From Hepsetus odoe (Eukaryota > Chordata > Actinopteri > Characiformes > Hepsetidae), in assembly GCA_017165825.1 (NCBI GenBank), contig CM029386.1, forward strand, positions 20,021,132 to 20,085,131: DNA of 64,000 bases, written 5' to 3'. The translations under genes were made by a program, and so were the position numbers. Of this stretch, positions 1 to 11,468 are shown piece after piece. The notes beneath the pieces were generated by a model. That model saw nothing but the letters and a program-made list of their open reading frames with translations, made no database searches and was not told the origin of the DNA. Each line of letters opens with the position of its first letter. Position 1 is the stretch's first letter.

Positions 1-195
1 CGGCATGTTTCTTCGACGGAAACTGACAAGGAGTCACATGACCAGCTGTCAGACCGCAGACGGAGAAGTGATGGCTTTAACTGCCACTGTTTTTCTACCC
101 GAGACATTGACACACAGCAAATCGGAGCTCTTCAGAGCCTCTGCAGGGAGAAATATCTCTGCTTTATTGGTCGAGAAGGAAAGGAGAGAGAGGCG
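1..195 (+). other. Open frame at window edge, possible upstream exon
   Basis: Frame 1 is open from the first base to a TAG at about 193-195. It encodes a charged, Cys-containing stretch that includes FNCHCFSTRDIDTQQ and REKYLCFIGREGKE. It could be the end of an upstream gene, an exon of the long triobp form, or chance. I recognise no family, and no clear splice site defines it. Confidence 0.2.
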
Positions 196-324
196 CTAGT
201 GTAGTTTCCTGTACACCCACCACGGAAATTTGCCTCACAAAGTTTTTTTGTCTCCTTCTTGCATGCTGTCCCCCGGCCTCACGCCATTCAACGATGACGG
301 TGAGTTCCTGAAAAAGTCCTTCTG

Positions 325-838
325 AATGAGAGAACGGGGTAAAGTGCTCTGAATGAGAGGAAAGGGTAACGTGTCCTGAATGAGAGGACAAAGTTAAATG
401 TCCTGAAAGGGAGAACAGGCTAAAATGTCCTGAATAAGAGGACAGGGTAAAGTGTCCTAAATGAGAGGACAGTATAAAGTGTCCTAAATGAGAGGACAGT
501 ATAAAGTGTCCTAAATGAGAGGACACTATAAAGTGTCCACAGTGAAAGGACAGTATATTGCGTCCACAATGAAAGAACAGGGTAAAGTGTCCTGAATATC
601 GGGAACAGGGTAAAGTGTCCACAATGAGAGGACAGTACAGAGTGTCCACAATGAAAGGACAGGATAAAGTGGCCTGAAGGAGAGGACACGGTAAAGTGTC
701 CTGGAGGAGAGAACAGGATAAAGTGTCCCAAATCAGACAAGTGTCCTGAATGGGAGAACAGGGTAAAGTGTCATAAATAAGAGGAAAAGGTAAAGTGTCC
801 TGAATGAGAGGACAGGATAAAGCGTCCCAAAGAACTGT
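325..838. repeat. 27-bp minisatellite, about 19 units
   Basis: The unit is approximately aaagtgtcctgaatgagagg followed by acagggt. Each unit contains TGTCCT, a spacer of about 7 nt, then AGGACA, so each can form a small hairpin. Because 27 is a multiple of 3, long open frames with 9-residue periodicity appear on the minus strand. They are a by-product of the repeat and not a gene. The array lies about 0.9 kb before the first recognised triobp exon. Confidence 0.9.
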
Positions 839-1760
839 CTCATGAGAACTTTAGCACTATTAAACAAAAAGAGTTGCTTTAGTTTATTCAGAGTCTTCTT
901 TGAAATTGTCTCCATAAACTCGACACACTAACATCAAACATAAAGTGAAATCTTTAAGGACTAACAGGACGATGTCTCTAACGGCCTCTAAACTTCGAAG
1001 TTTAAAGCAAACACTTAATGTTCCCATGGCAACGATTAAATGTTCTTTGTCTTCCTTGTAAGGATCTATATATAAATATATATATATATATCTCCCTGCG
1101 ATGGGCTGGCGACCTGTCCAGGGTGCGTCCCCTGTCCTCACCCTGTGTGCGCTGGGTTGGACACCAGCACCCCCCCGCGACCCCGTTTGGGACAAGCGGC
1201 AGAAAATGGATGGATATATATATAAGATGTTTAACCCCAAAGGAGTCTTACATGCCAAAAATAATAAAATACTGTTTTAAACGAATGTATAAATGAATCC
1301 TTTTTTAATTTATGTATCTTTTTGGGATACCCGTTCAGTAAAAAACCTTTCCAGCATTACCCAACCCAGGTTTAACTGGCCAAAAAACAAGTTTCCATGT
1401 GTTGTTTGTCTTTCAGAATTTACAAATATAGATTTTTCTATTCGCTGCGTCTGATAATCAGATTCCCTTCATTACATCTCGTCCAAGTTTGCTACACCGT
1501 TCGATCTGGGATTTAATGTTGATCATTGTTTCGTTTTCTATTTTAAAGGAGCCCGCAGGCTCATTTCTTGTTGACTGAACTGAGAAGCTAAGTTTTTATG
1601 TAAATGAGCAGAGTGGGCCTCATGCATCCTCGGGTCTCGTGGAGGAGATTAGAGTCTGAACTCCAGCTGGAGCCCTCGGTCTGGAGCCTGTGCAGGGATT
1701 TGAGTTTGTAAATGTACACGTTCTAATAATTAAACTCACTACAATGTGTTCATTGATCAG
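839..1760. other. Non-coding stretch before triobp PH exons
   Basis: No exon is recognisable here. The region holds a short (TA)n tract near 1070-1090 and the repeat remnant at about 1090-1225. It is probably triobp intron or upstream sequence. Confidence 0.5.
1090..1225 (+). repeat. Fish LINE/SINE 3'-end remnant
   Basis: The sequence contains the widespread fish repeat signature cgatgggctggcgacctgtc, then caccagcaccccccc and gacaagcggcagaaaatgga, ending in a tggatggatata tail. Elements of this kind are common 3' ends of fish non-LTR retrotransposons and SINEs. The exact family is not assigned. A copy in the opposite orientation lies near 59485-59580. Confidence 0.6.
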
Positions 1761-4700
1761 CTTGACCTCCTGGACTTTAAAAAGGGATGGATGTTCCTGC
1801 TGGACGACACTGCAGAGGTGAGGAATTTTAGAAAAGCATCACAGCTACAAAAATCGACTTTTTTAGATGAGAAAATGTCAAATATTGACAGTTTTTACTG
1901 GCTATAATATTTAAATCCTGCCTAAAAATGCACAAAAAGCTCCTTTATTTTGGATTATTATGTTGAAATTTAAACTGTGACCCATTCTAGTCCTGCAGCC
2001 AAGCTTGATAAGCCTGTTTTTGACCATGTTTTGATTGATACCCCAGGCCAAACACCCTTGTCCCATCCTTTATAACCAGGTTGAAAATGTGTATATTTCT
2101 TCTGCCTGCTATTTGTCCGACAATGTTTAATGTCTCTTTCGATGTCTCTCGACACAGTGGAGGAAGTTCTGGTTCGTGCTGGATGGCGCTGGATTAAAAT
2201 ACTACACTAGTCCCGAGGCCGAGGAGGTGAGCCACATCCACCCCAACCAGAAACGCCACCAATTAAAAGAGCGCAAATGAGATTTTGTCCAACAGATGGT
2301 ACTGCAGCTCCAAGCCTGCTAATCTCATTACATTTTCCCTGAAAGTGAAAATGGGACAATTTTCATATGTCCGAAAATCTGTGGACACTTGCCCAGCCTG
2401 TCTTTCTGCTGAAATCAGTTGAACTCGTCCCACTTTTTCCTGCAGTAACAGCTTCTGCTTTACTAGGAAGGCTTTACACTGCTCAGAGGATTGGATTGCA
2501 CTCAGCCGTTAGTGAGGTCAGGTAGTAATGTTGGATGATTCATTTTGGATCACAAATTCTCCATCGTTTCAGAGAACGCTGCTCTACAGCCCATTTTGGG
2601 GGGACTTTCTACCCCACTAGCCAACGTGAACGTGGCACCACTGGGTTCACCTTAAGACTGAAACCACCAGAGGAGTGTCCGATTACTTTTGGACATACAA
2701 GTGCTCACTGCTTGTTTAGGATGGGCCTACACACTTTTCTGGGGCAGCCGTGCTCTAGTGGTGAGGGAGTTGACCTCAGGATCGGAAGGTCATGGGTTTT
2801 TATCCCAGACCAGTAGGTTTGCCCTGAGGGACCCTTGAGCAAGGTACCATCCCCATCACTGCTCCCCAGGTGCTTTAAATATCAACCCCATTGTTAAAAT
2901 GATCTTGTGGCCCAAGAATGTTTTTGCTCTAAACAGTGTGGCTGTGATTCCAAGACTGGTAGGTTGCCCTTAGGTACCCTTAAGCATGGTACTGTCCCTG
3001 TCACTGCTTTTGGGGCAGCGGTGTCCTAGTGGTTAGGGAGTAGGCCCCAGATCGGAAGATTGTGGGTTCGATTCCCTCACCAGTAGGTTGCCCTGAGGTA
3101 CCCTTCAGCAGGGTACCGTCCCTGTCACTGCTCCCCGGGCACTTTCAATAGCTGCCCATACCTGCTGCATTTGTGTGTGTGGGTGAAACACAGAGGTTTC
3201 GTTGTGTTGTGCTGTGCTTTGTTTCACAATGATGAGAATAGTCACTTTCACTTTTTTCACTTTCATATGCAATATGTAACAAAATGTACTTGTTTTTGTG
3301 TCTAAACGTCACAGAGGAACGAGCCAAATGGTGCGATTGATGTCCGTCGCTGTGTGAGAGTCGGGGAGTTTGACGCTGATAAGAACTATGGTCTTCAGAT
3401 ACACGTAAACATCCATTTTTCCATTAAACTCTGCGATTTGATCAGTTCTACTGCGGCACTTGTATTATACCAGAAGAATGATCGACAGAATTCATGAATT
3501 CATTCAAGAATGTATAATACCCTCTTTTACACACTTTAAAACTCTGAGTGGTGATGAGCTCAAGGGTTCTAGATATCTTACTTTAGTCATGAAGGACACT
3601 AAGTATCTTTGATTTTACAGAGGGTTTATGAACATATTTGATAATCCAGTGTCCCCCATGTCCTAAACGGATTTCCTGTTGGTGTACAGACACGAGACGG
3701 AGAAATAACCTTATCGGCCATGACTTCACGCATCAGGAGGAACTGGATTGACCTTCTGCAGAGACGCATCAGACCCACTGATTCGCCTGATATTACACAG
3801 TATGGAGCATCCTGATGTCATTAAATACACATGTCATTATTAAAGTGGTATTTTTGGTAAAAAAAACAAATGTACACTTCCCCCACCCTTAACCCAGACG
3901 CAGAGGATCAGCCGATTCCTTTCAGAACTCATAGTTACTGAGTCATTTTAGTCCTTGATGAAGCATTTATAGTGGATAAATCTGAATAATTCTTAACAAA
4001 GAGGTCGCCACGGTGGATTTCTTCCTGTCTTCTTCTTCTTCCTCTTTCACTCCAACTGCCTGCATGTCCTCTCTCACCATGTCCATAAACCTCCTTGTCC
4101 TTCCTCTTCTCCTCTCTCCTGGCAGCTCCATCATCAACAGTCCTTCTGCTGAAATACTCCTCGTCTCTCCTCTGGACACATCTAAACATGTCCAAAACCT
4201 CATTCTACTCCAACTTTGTCTAAAGATTTACAGGATGGTAGTGAGGCCAGCTGTGTTATATGGGTTGAAGATGGTGACAGGATTAGTTTATTAGAGGGAC
4301 AGCTCAGGTTGGATAATTAGGAGACAATGTTAGAGAAGCAAGAATGTTTGGACATGTCCAGAGAAGAGACGATGATTATATTGAGAGAAGGATGTTGAGG
4401 ATGAAGCTGCCAGGAAAGGGTAGAAGAGGAAGACCAAAGAGGAGGTTTATGGACGTGGTGAGAGAGGACATGCAGGTGCTCGGTGTGGAAGGAAGGAAGA
4501 TGGAGAGGACAGAAAGAAATGGAGGATCCGCTTTGGTGACCCCGAATTGGAACAGCCGAAAGAAGAAGACCAAGAAGAAGAAATGGTAGGTTCTTATGAA
4601 TGTAATGAGAAAATGCAATAAATCAGTTCTCTCTTGTTTAGGCGCCTGAACAGTAGTGGCAGTGAAAACTCTCCATCCCGTCCTGAACGGCCCGATTCAG

Positions 4701-5152
4701 GGTCGGAGATCGCAAGCCCGACGCAGGATGAGGCAGACATGATATCATCACCCTTAACCAATCATCGGGAGGCAGGAGTCGGGCGAGATAAGGAGCAAGA
4801 AAAGCGTTTGGAGGACAGGACTAAGTGGTTCCAGGAAGGAATCTCGGACAGGGAGGCCGAGAGCCCATGGGACAAGGTGCAGCTGAAGAAAGGCACGGTG
4901 ACATCAGTGGCTCATATGATGCCCCACGTTCCTGAAAAGCTGATACATACAGATATAGAGAAGAAGTGGGAGGATTTTGAGAAGATTCATTTTGGAGACA
5001 TGAAGTCGCTGACTCTGTCTGGTTCAAGGCCTCCTGCAACCAATGAGGCTCTACAGAGGGAGGTAATGAATTTAACATGGGTCTCCTTGTGTGTTTCTGT
5101 CTCTTTAACATGATCTCACAAATAACATTGTGTAAATAAGCTGCCAAAAACA

Positions 5153-5210
<58 letters not shown>

Positions 5211-8200
5211 CTCATAATAATAATGATTTAAATAATAATAATAGTAATAATAATAATAATAATAATAATAGTAATAGTAACATCGATAATAATAATAATT
5301 AATATTATCATTGTCATAATTATTAAAGGCATTATTATTATTATTCTTAAAATTATTATTTATAGAGCACTTTTAATGTATTTAGATGCTTTACATTTAC
5401 AACAATTATTAAAACAATGAGTTGTTTAATTGTTAATTGCTTTAAATAACTGCATTAGAAAAGAGAAGACGTCTTACAATATTTAAATAAAGAAAATATA
5501 TATTAAATGGTCAAATTAAGCTATAATGAAGGAAATGATCACGTATTAACAGGAAGCTCTGCTGACTAAAAATGTTTTAGGAATACGAGGCAGTGTCAGA
5601 TGAGATCTTAAAATCCCGTTCACTGTTCGTTTATTGTTTAAGTTCAGTTTAAACTTCTTTTTAAACCGGTCAGTCTGGCTTACCCTTTGAAAAGACATTC
5701 ATTTGATATTCACGTGGTTTTAAACCTGGTTTCAAAATTTGGCCCTAAATTTCCCATAGTGGTCCATATTCATCTTTGTAACACCCTCCCGAAAAATATC
5801 AAAGAACACATTGGGCTTAGTGTTTAGTGACTGGGCCCCAGGATCGGAAGGTTGTGGGTTCGAATTCCAGACTAGTAGGTTGCCCTGAGGTACCCTTGAG
5901 CAAGGTACCGTCCCTGTCACTGCTTATTCACCCAGTTTATTGCTCTGCTACACGTTGTGCTACATCATTGTCCTCTCAGGTCCTGTCTCTGAGGCAGCAG
6001 ATCGAAGCTCTTCGTAAAGCCCGAACTGGAAATGGAGCCGGCGTCCCCTGTGGCCCCAGTGGCCCATGCGCCTCCAAACTGGAGCAGATTGAGAGAGAGC
6101 ACGGGGCGAAACTGCAGGAGCTGGAGAGAGAGCATGAGAGACAGAGGATAGAGATGCAGAAAGAGAGAGATCAACAGTTAAAGGAGGAGGCAAAGAACGC
6201 AGCACAAGGTTCATATTATAATAAGGGATCTTGGTTCTACGTTTATGAAGGCTCGGCAGCTGAAACTGAACTATTTTAACCCCGAGAAGTGAGGAAGTGT
6301 TTTATATCATTCGTTACAGGTGACTTTACACGCTGTAGCTACATGTCTGAGTCTGAGCTTCTTCCTCTTACTGTCTGGAAGATGTAAAAGATGTTATACT
6401 TCCTGAATATATAGACTGTGCACATTAACTTCTTTTATCAGAATGTAAAAAAAATCTCTCCCCCTTTTTACAAACCTTACTGTGGGTCACAGTTTTAGTG
6501 GCTGTGCTCTCAACAGTTTCTCTTTTAAGAGCTCTATAAAACAACATAGAGCATCGCAGATAGTTACAGCTCGTTTTCCTCCAATACCGACTTTCTCTTT
6601 AGCCTTAAATGATGAGTTAATGAACCTTTGTTAGAATTTTCTCATTTTCTGTCACCTCTTCATGTGTGTGTCTGGTTTTTGGCAGCGATGGAAGCTCTGA
6701 AGGTGGCCCATCAGAAAGAGCTGGAGAGAGCGAGAGGGGGACAACGGTCCGACGCCACACTTTTCCTGTGAGTTATACATTAACGCCATCGTTGTTCATG
6801 TATTTTATTGAGGATTATATCGGGAGGAACATGTTGAGGATGGATCTGCCAGGAAAGAGGAGAAGAGGAAGACCAAAGAGGATTGAGGACGTGGTGAGAG
6901 AGGACATGCAGGTGGTCGGTTTGAAGGAGGAAGATGCAGAGGACCGGAAGAAATGGAAACGGATGTTCCGCTGTGGCCACCCCTAAAACGGGAGCAGCCG
7001 AAAAAGAAGAAGAAGAAGCTCGTTCATGTATTTTATTCACGAGACACTTGGTTTATATCAGCGTTGGATGCAATTTTCTTGTCATTGTAAATACACGGCA
7101 CCACACACAGTGAACCACAATGAAATTAGACCTCTGCACTTTACCCACACACACACATGCAGCAGGGGGCAGCTATTGAAAGTGCCCACGGAGCAGTGAC
7201 GGGGACGTTACCTTGCTCACTGGTACCTCAGGGCAACCTGCTGGTCTGAGATTCGAACCCATGTTCTTCTGATCCTGGGGAACAGTCCCTAAACACTAGG
7301 CCACCACTGTCCCAGTGCCTTTGGGGAAAAAAGCACAAAAGCAAGCGTCTCCTCCTAATTTAGTCACCAGTTTGCGTGGGAGTGGATTTGACCTTTTTCT
7401 GACTCTTGAACTGTGGATCTGTAAACAGTTAGACTAACAGATGCTGGTGTGTATTTTCAGGCCGGAGTCTGAGTCTCTGCAGCAGGAGTTAGACGGTCTC
7501 TCTGAGCGGTACTCCCAGCGGTGTGTGGAGCTGAGCCAGGTGCAGCACACTGCAGGACAAAAACACACACTGATCCAGAAGAAGGAAAGAGAGGTGGAGC
7601 AGCTGCGCAAGGACCAGGTACCACGAGAAAAAGCATCACAGAACTTAGGATATGATGAAATCGGAGGTTTACAGGACGTGAGTGAGATCAGCTATGTTAC
7701 ATGGGATGGAGACTTTGGCTCTGATGGAAAGACAGGCGGAGTCAGATTTGCATTGGGTGTGACGAGGATGGACAGGATCAGGAGCAAGTATATTAGAGGG
7801 ACAGCTCAGGTTGGACAAGCGAGACAGAGTCAGAGAAGTGAGATTGCGTTGGTTTGGACATGTCCAGAAGTGAGACGAAAAGAGGAAGAGCATAGGGGAG
7901 GTTTATGGACGTGGTGAGAGAGGACATGCAGGGGGTCGGTTTGAACGAGGAAGGTGCAGAGGACCGGAAGAAATGGAGATGACCTACAGATCTGCAGCTG
8001 AAAGAAGAAGAAGAAAAAGAAGCAGAAGCTTAAGATTTGAACGAATGGGTCCTTTTTTGTGCCTCAAAATCTTTTTCTTTCTTCTTTTCACTTTAAAAAG
8101 AAATAACATGAGAAGAATTTTAAACCTTCCTGACCATTTGTCTCACCGATGCTCCATTTGGACACTTTGACAGCGTTCATCTTAAATCTGCCACCAGTTG

Positions 8201-11200
8201 AGTCCATGCTCTCCACAGTAAAAGGGGTGTGGGCTTTTTGTAAAATGCCGTTTTTAACTTTATAAAAGCTAGTATTTGATGCTGGATGATGTTTTTCCAA
8301 AGACATGAGCTCCTTCAGGCTAAAACACCTTCTGATTACATTCCTGATTCCATCAGTGCTTGCATAATCTCAGACATACAGGATTTTTAATTGATCCATA
8401 AAATGACTGTACATAATTAAGGAGTTTGTTTCTGTCATTAAAAATGTCTTTTATCTGAAATCTCATAAGTGGCTGTTCTTTGGGGCAGCGATGGCCTAGT
8501 GGTTAGGGGAGTAGGCCCTAGGATCAGAAGGTCATGGGCTGCCCTGAGGTATCCTCAAGCAAGGTACCATCCCCATCACTGCTCCCCGGGCACTTTCAAA
8601 ATCTGCCCCCTGCAGCTCTGACTCTGGTTTTTCCCTCTTGTTGTTCGAACAGGAGCTGCAGGTGCGTCTCAGCGAGGAGATGAGCCTCATGCGATCCTTC
8701 ATCACAGGTCAAAGCTCAGGGGTCGTCTCCGTCGGCAGTCATGAGCGAAGCAGCTCCGAGTTAGAGGTGAGACGCCCACAGCAGAGCCATGTGTTTACTC
8801 TGAGATTTGGCTCTTCATGGATTTAATCTGAAGAATGAGATTTAAAGAACTTGCCCGAGAACATGCCTGGAGTCTCTTCTTCTTTAGTTTCACACATGAG
8901 CTACCAGGCCGATGTGGTTGACATGCAATCCAACCAAACCAAAACCAAGTTGCATGATGCTCAACGATTCACTATTTTATATCGAAATTGCAATTTTAAA
9001 ATTTTGCTGCTATTTCAGTGATGTCAGCTTTCCAATATTAGTGTTTCACAGGAAAAAAACTGCAAACGACTGGCAGAATGCACCAAAATACATGTTTTTT
9101 CCCCACTCTGGCCCCTTTTAGTCTGAAAACGAAGAGTATTTGGCTAAAAAATACCTGGGTAGAAAAAAAAATGAAAGAAAATATTCATTTATGTGTGATG
9201 GAAATAAAAAAATCAGTTATTTATTTTTCCCAAATCCTTCAGCCCGAGTGTCCAGCTGACAAATAAACTTCTGTAAGTGGTTTCTAAGGACTTTCTAAGC
9301 ATTTCTGTTTAATAACAAAGTCAGAACTTGCTGAAGGGTTTGAATTCCTGACCAGTAGGTTGCCCTGAGGTACCCCTGAGCAAAGTACCGTCCCTGTCAC
9401 TGCTCCCCGGGCGCTTTCAATAGCTGCCCCCTGCTGCACGTGTGAGTGTGTGGGTTAAGTACAAAGGTGTAATTTGGTTGTGGTTCACTGTGTGCTGAGA
9501 GAATAGTCACTTTCATTTAATTTTCATAGCCAGCCAGAGGACGTTTTGCTTTTAATCATGTAATCAAACCGTTTCCCAGCATCCAACAGTTTCAAGGCCC
9601 CATCACGTAGCTCCAGGTGAACCCCAAACACCAAACCTGTACTGGCTGGTCATTCAGAATAATGTTCATTGAATGATTGTCCTTGGGGTTACGGACATCA
9701 GTGTTCAGCGAGGACGAACTGCAGCAAGAAAAGACGTGCAACACATTTCCAGAAATGCAAAAAAGGGTTGTAAAACAGATGTGATGCAACTTTGTCCTCA
9801 CTAAGAATCTCTGAATCTCTTTTCATTTAGGCATCACCAGTGGAAATAGGGACGAGGAGAATGGGTGGATGATTATTTTTTGTGAAATGGTCCCATCTAG
9901 TGGTCCAAGTGGGGATGTTCTGCCTCTCTGTGACTGGGTCACTCCAAAAGTTCCTACCAATCCTTTCTGTCCATGAGCTGGAACCTGGTTTTGTGACGTA
10001 CAAGATAAGATGATGGAAGCTGCTAGATATCTGTAGAAGCTGCTTTAAGCTGAGGACCCTTGAGTAGATGCCAAACGGGAAGGTTTTAAACATCTTCGAG
10101 GGACACCCATGCTTTGTAATCCAGAGAAGACTGGAAACAGAGTTTAAAACTATTCTTAAAATTCATTTTTATGCATGTTTGTCTGTTTTTCCACGCTCAA
10201 CTCCAGATGAATATTATAATTGGCTGAATTCATCAATAGATGATTCACATGAATCCAGTTTCTCCAGTTGCTGCTCTTGTCCTCCCCTCGATTCCTCCAG
10301 TCTTAGTAGCAGAGGAGCAGTAGCAAAGGTTTGTGGACACAGCCCGTGTCTTTCATCACGTGTCGTTTAAACCAGACCAAAATGATAACAGGTTCATTCA
10401 GGGAGGATTTTTTTAATGTCTGTCATGATAATTTATCTTCAGCTTGCTTGCACTTGTTAAGATAACGTCTGTGTGTGTTGTTGCAGATGCTTCTGCGAGT
10501 GAAGGAGAATGAGATTGAATATTTGCACAAGGAAATCGACTGCCTCCGGGACGAGATCCAGTCTCTAATTAAGGTGAATTCTGAACTTCTTTGAAAGCGT
10601 TTTTTTATCACACTTTGGTTCAAGCTTGTGCGAAAAACTGATCCATGGAGTGAAAGAAAGTGGCTTGATCTGAAGAGCCAGGTTTTCATTCACTTCCTGT
10701 GGGCGTTTGGATGTGTGTATCTGTTGCCGGGGGAACAGCTGGATGTCCTATGTTGAGAAGGCAGTCCAGCAGTGGGAGGGTGATGCTCTCCGAATTGTTC
10801 TGCTGGGAAATCTTGGATCGTGGATTTCTAAAAAAATGTTATCATTCAATCAATCTATATCTATCTAGAGGGCCCGGGGAACAGTGATGGGGATGGTACC
10901 TTGCTCAAGGGTACCTCAGGGAAACCTACTGGTCCGGGAGCGGTGGCAGTGGTGGCCTAGTGTTTAGAGACTGGGCCCCAAGAAAAGAAGATCGTGAGTT
11001 CGAATCCCAGACCAGTAGGTTGCCCTGAGGTACCCTTGAGCAAGGTATCGTCCCCGTCACTGTTCCCCAGGCACTTTCAGTAGCTGGCCCCTGCTGCACA
11101 TGTGTGTGTGGGTAAAATGCAGAGGTCTAATTTCATTGTGGTTCACCGTGTGTGATGCCGTGTAGTTACAACAACAAGAACAGTCACTTTCACGTCACTT

Positions 11201-11468
11201 TAACATGGGAAGCCGAAGTCTTAATGCTTGAAATGAAAAAGAAATGAAATCTTCTTGACTTGATCAGTGTCCTATAATGCATGTGTGTGTCTGTGTGTGT
11301 GTGCAGGAGAAGCAGGAGCTGAGCGAGCTCTATAAGGCCGTGTATGTGGAACTGACTAAAACAAAGGGGCTCAGCGAGAGAGAGACAGTCTCTCTCCGAG
11401 AGCACCTCCGACTAACCACCGCCGCTCTGGAGGAGGAGCAGCAGTGTGGCAACAGCACCAACCCTTAA
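1761..11468 (+). CDS. triobp: TRIO and F-actin-binding protein (TRIOBP/Tara), 3' part
   Basis: Actin-bundling cytoskeletal protein. Exons: 1761-1817, 2158-2226, 3315-3404, 3690-3799, 4642-5062, 5980-6208, 6686-6767, 7461-7617, 8653-8766, 10487-10573, 11307-11468; these give 525 residues and a TAA stop. The first four exons (residues 1-108) encode a PH domain with FKKGWMFLLDD, WRKFWFVLDGAGLKYYTS, NYGLQIHTRDGE and LSAMTSRIRRNWIDLLQRR. Exon 5 is a linker with the family segments RTKWFQE and DIEKKWEDFEK. Exons 6-11 form a long coiled coil ending in LLRVKENEIEYLHKEIDCLR and LREHLRLTTAALEEE. This C-terminus fits TRIOBP better than its relative MPRIP, which has a different tail. The 5' end is outside the window, and the true start exon cannot be chosen. 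Introns carry SINE and RTE insertions. Confidence 0.9.
2741..2890 (+). mobile_element. tRNA-derived SINE, copy 1
   Basis: First of a family found throughout the window. Consensus order: ggggcagcggtggcctagtg (A-box-like), tcggaaggtcgtgggttcga (B-box-like GTTCGAATCC), ccagtaggttgccctgaggt, acccttgagcaaggtaccgt, cactgctccccgggcgcttt, tagctgccccctgctgca, then a tail ending in tagtcactttcacttcactt. This copy is truncated at its 3' end and has a damaged B box. A further fragment of the same element follows at about 2951-3008. Confidence 0.85.
3010..3264 (+). mobile_element. tRNA-derived SINE, copy 2
   Basis: Near full length, from tggggcagcggtgtcctagt to the tail with agtcactttcac. It lies in triobp intron 2, ending about 50 bp before the PH exon at 3315. 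Confidence 0.9.
3985..4215 (-). mobile_element. RTE-like LINE 3' fragment (minus)
   Basis: The minus strand encodes FWTCLDVSRGETRSISAEG, LPGERRRGRTRRFMDMVRED and MQAVGVKEEEEED. This is the C-terminal tail typical of an RTE-type endonuclease-reverse transcriptase (FGHVxRR, LPGKRxRGRPKR, DVVREDM). It is degenerate and 5'-truncated, and it lies back to back with the plus-strand copy at 4216-4590 in a triobp intron. Confidence 0.75.
4216..4590 (+). mobile_element. RTE-like LINE 3' fragment (plus)
   Basis: Encodes MFGHVQRRDDDYIERRMLRM, KLPGKGRRGRPKRRFMDVVR and EDMQVLGVE, and ends in a gaaagaagaagacc tail. It starts with the upstream peptide RMVVRPAVLYGLK, with frame breaks. It forms an inverted pair with 3985-4215 and ends about 50 bp before triobp exon 5. 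Confidence 0.8.
5160..5350. repeat. (TA)n(TG)n and (AAT)n microsatellites
   Basis: A compound dinucleotide tract lies at about 5164-5210, followed by imperfect (AAT/AAC)n to about 5350 in a triobp intron. Confidence 0.9.
5811..5925 (+). mobile_element. tRNA-derived SINE, copy 3 (truncated)
   Basis: Runs from gcttagtgtttagtgactgg to gtaccgtccctgtcactgct, with an intact ggttcgaattcc B-box region. Both ends are missing. It lies in the triobp intron just before the exon at 5980. Confidence 0.85.
6810..7021 (+). mobile_element. 5'-truncated RTE-like LINE with target-site duplication
   Basis: Encodes EDYIGRNMLRMDLPGKRRRG and VREDMQVVGLKEEDAEDRKK, ending in an aaaagaagaagaagaagc tail. The 16-bp sequence gttcatgtattttatt occurs at 6794-6809 and again at 7022-7037, an exact target-site duplication. 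The insert is therefore about 212 bp and was placed by retrotransposition, starting about 40 bp after the triobp donor at 6768. Confidence 0.9.
7080..7313 (-). mobile_element. tRNA-derived SINE, copy 4 (minus)
   Basis: Reverse-oriented, near full-length copy. It shows gcagcagggggcagctattg, the remnant gattcgaaccc of the reversed B box, and ctaaacactaggccaccac at its 5' end. Confidence 0.85.
7665..8035 (+). mobile_element. RTE-like LINE 3' fragment
   Basis: Longer than the other copies. It includes the region encoding SYVTWDGDFGSDG and LGVTRMDRIRSKYIRGTAQV upstream of the damaged FGHVxRR-LPGKR tail, and ends in gaagaagaagaaaaagaag. It begins about 50 bp after the triobp donor at 7618 and has several frame breaks. 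Confidence 0.75.
8480..8615 (+). mobile_element. tRNA-derived SINE, copy 5 (internally deleted)
   Basis: Starts tggggcagcgatggcctagt. The region between the B box and ctgccctgaggt is deleted. It ends near ctgccccctgcag, about 40 bp upstream of the triobp exon at 8653. Confidence 0.8.
9335..9528 (+). mobile_element. tRNA-derived SINE, copy 6 (5'-truncated)
   Basis: Starts within the B box at ggtttgaattcctgaccag and runs through the gagaatagtcactttcattt tail. Confidence 0.8.
10871..10938 (-). mobile_element. SINE fragment (minus)
   Basis: Contains cggggaacagtgatggggat, ggtaccttgctcaagggtac and ctcagggaaacctactggt. It is the middle of the SINE in reverse, directly abutting a plus-strand copy. 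Confidence 0.8.
10939..11203 (+). mobile_element. tRNA-derived SINE, copy 7
   Basis: Full-length copy with a clear gtgagttcgaatcccagacc B box and a cagtcactttcacgtcactt tail. It lies in the last triobp intron and forms an inverted pair with 10871-10938. Confidence 0.9.

Noticed and set aside
164..740. Minus-strand open frames of 161 and 106 codons
   Set aside because: They run over the 27-bp minisatellite. The 9-residue repeat is a consequence of unit length and has no gene context.
3040..3090. tRNA-like sequences with B boxes (also at 11000, 14220, 63240)
   Set aside because: They are heads of SINE copies with a body and tail, and they lack a proper acceptor stem, so they are not tRNA genes.
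3985..4590. Twin-primed inversion of one LINE
   Set aside because: Twin-priming joins different parts of one element; here both arms carry the same part, so two insertions are needed.
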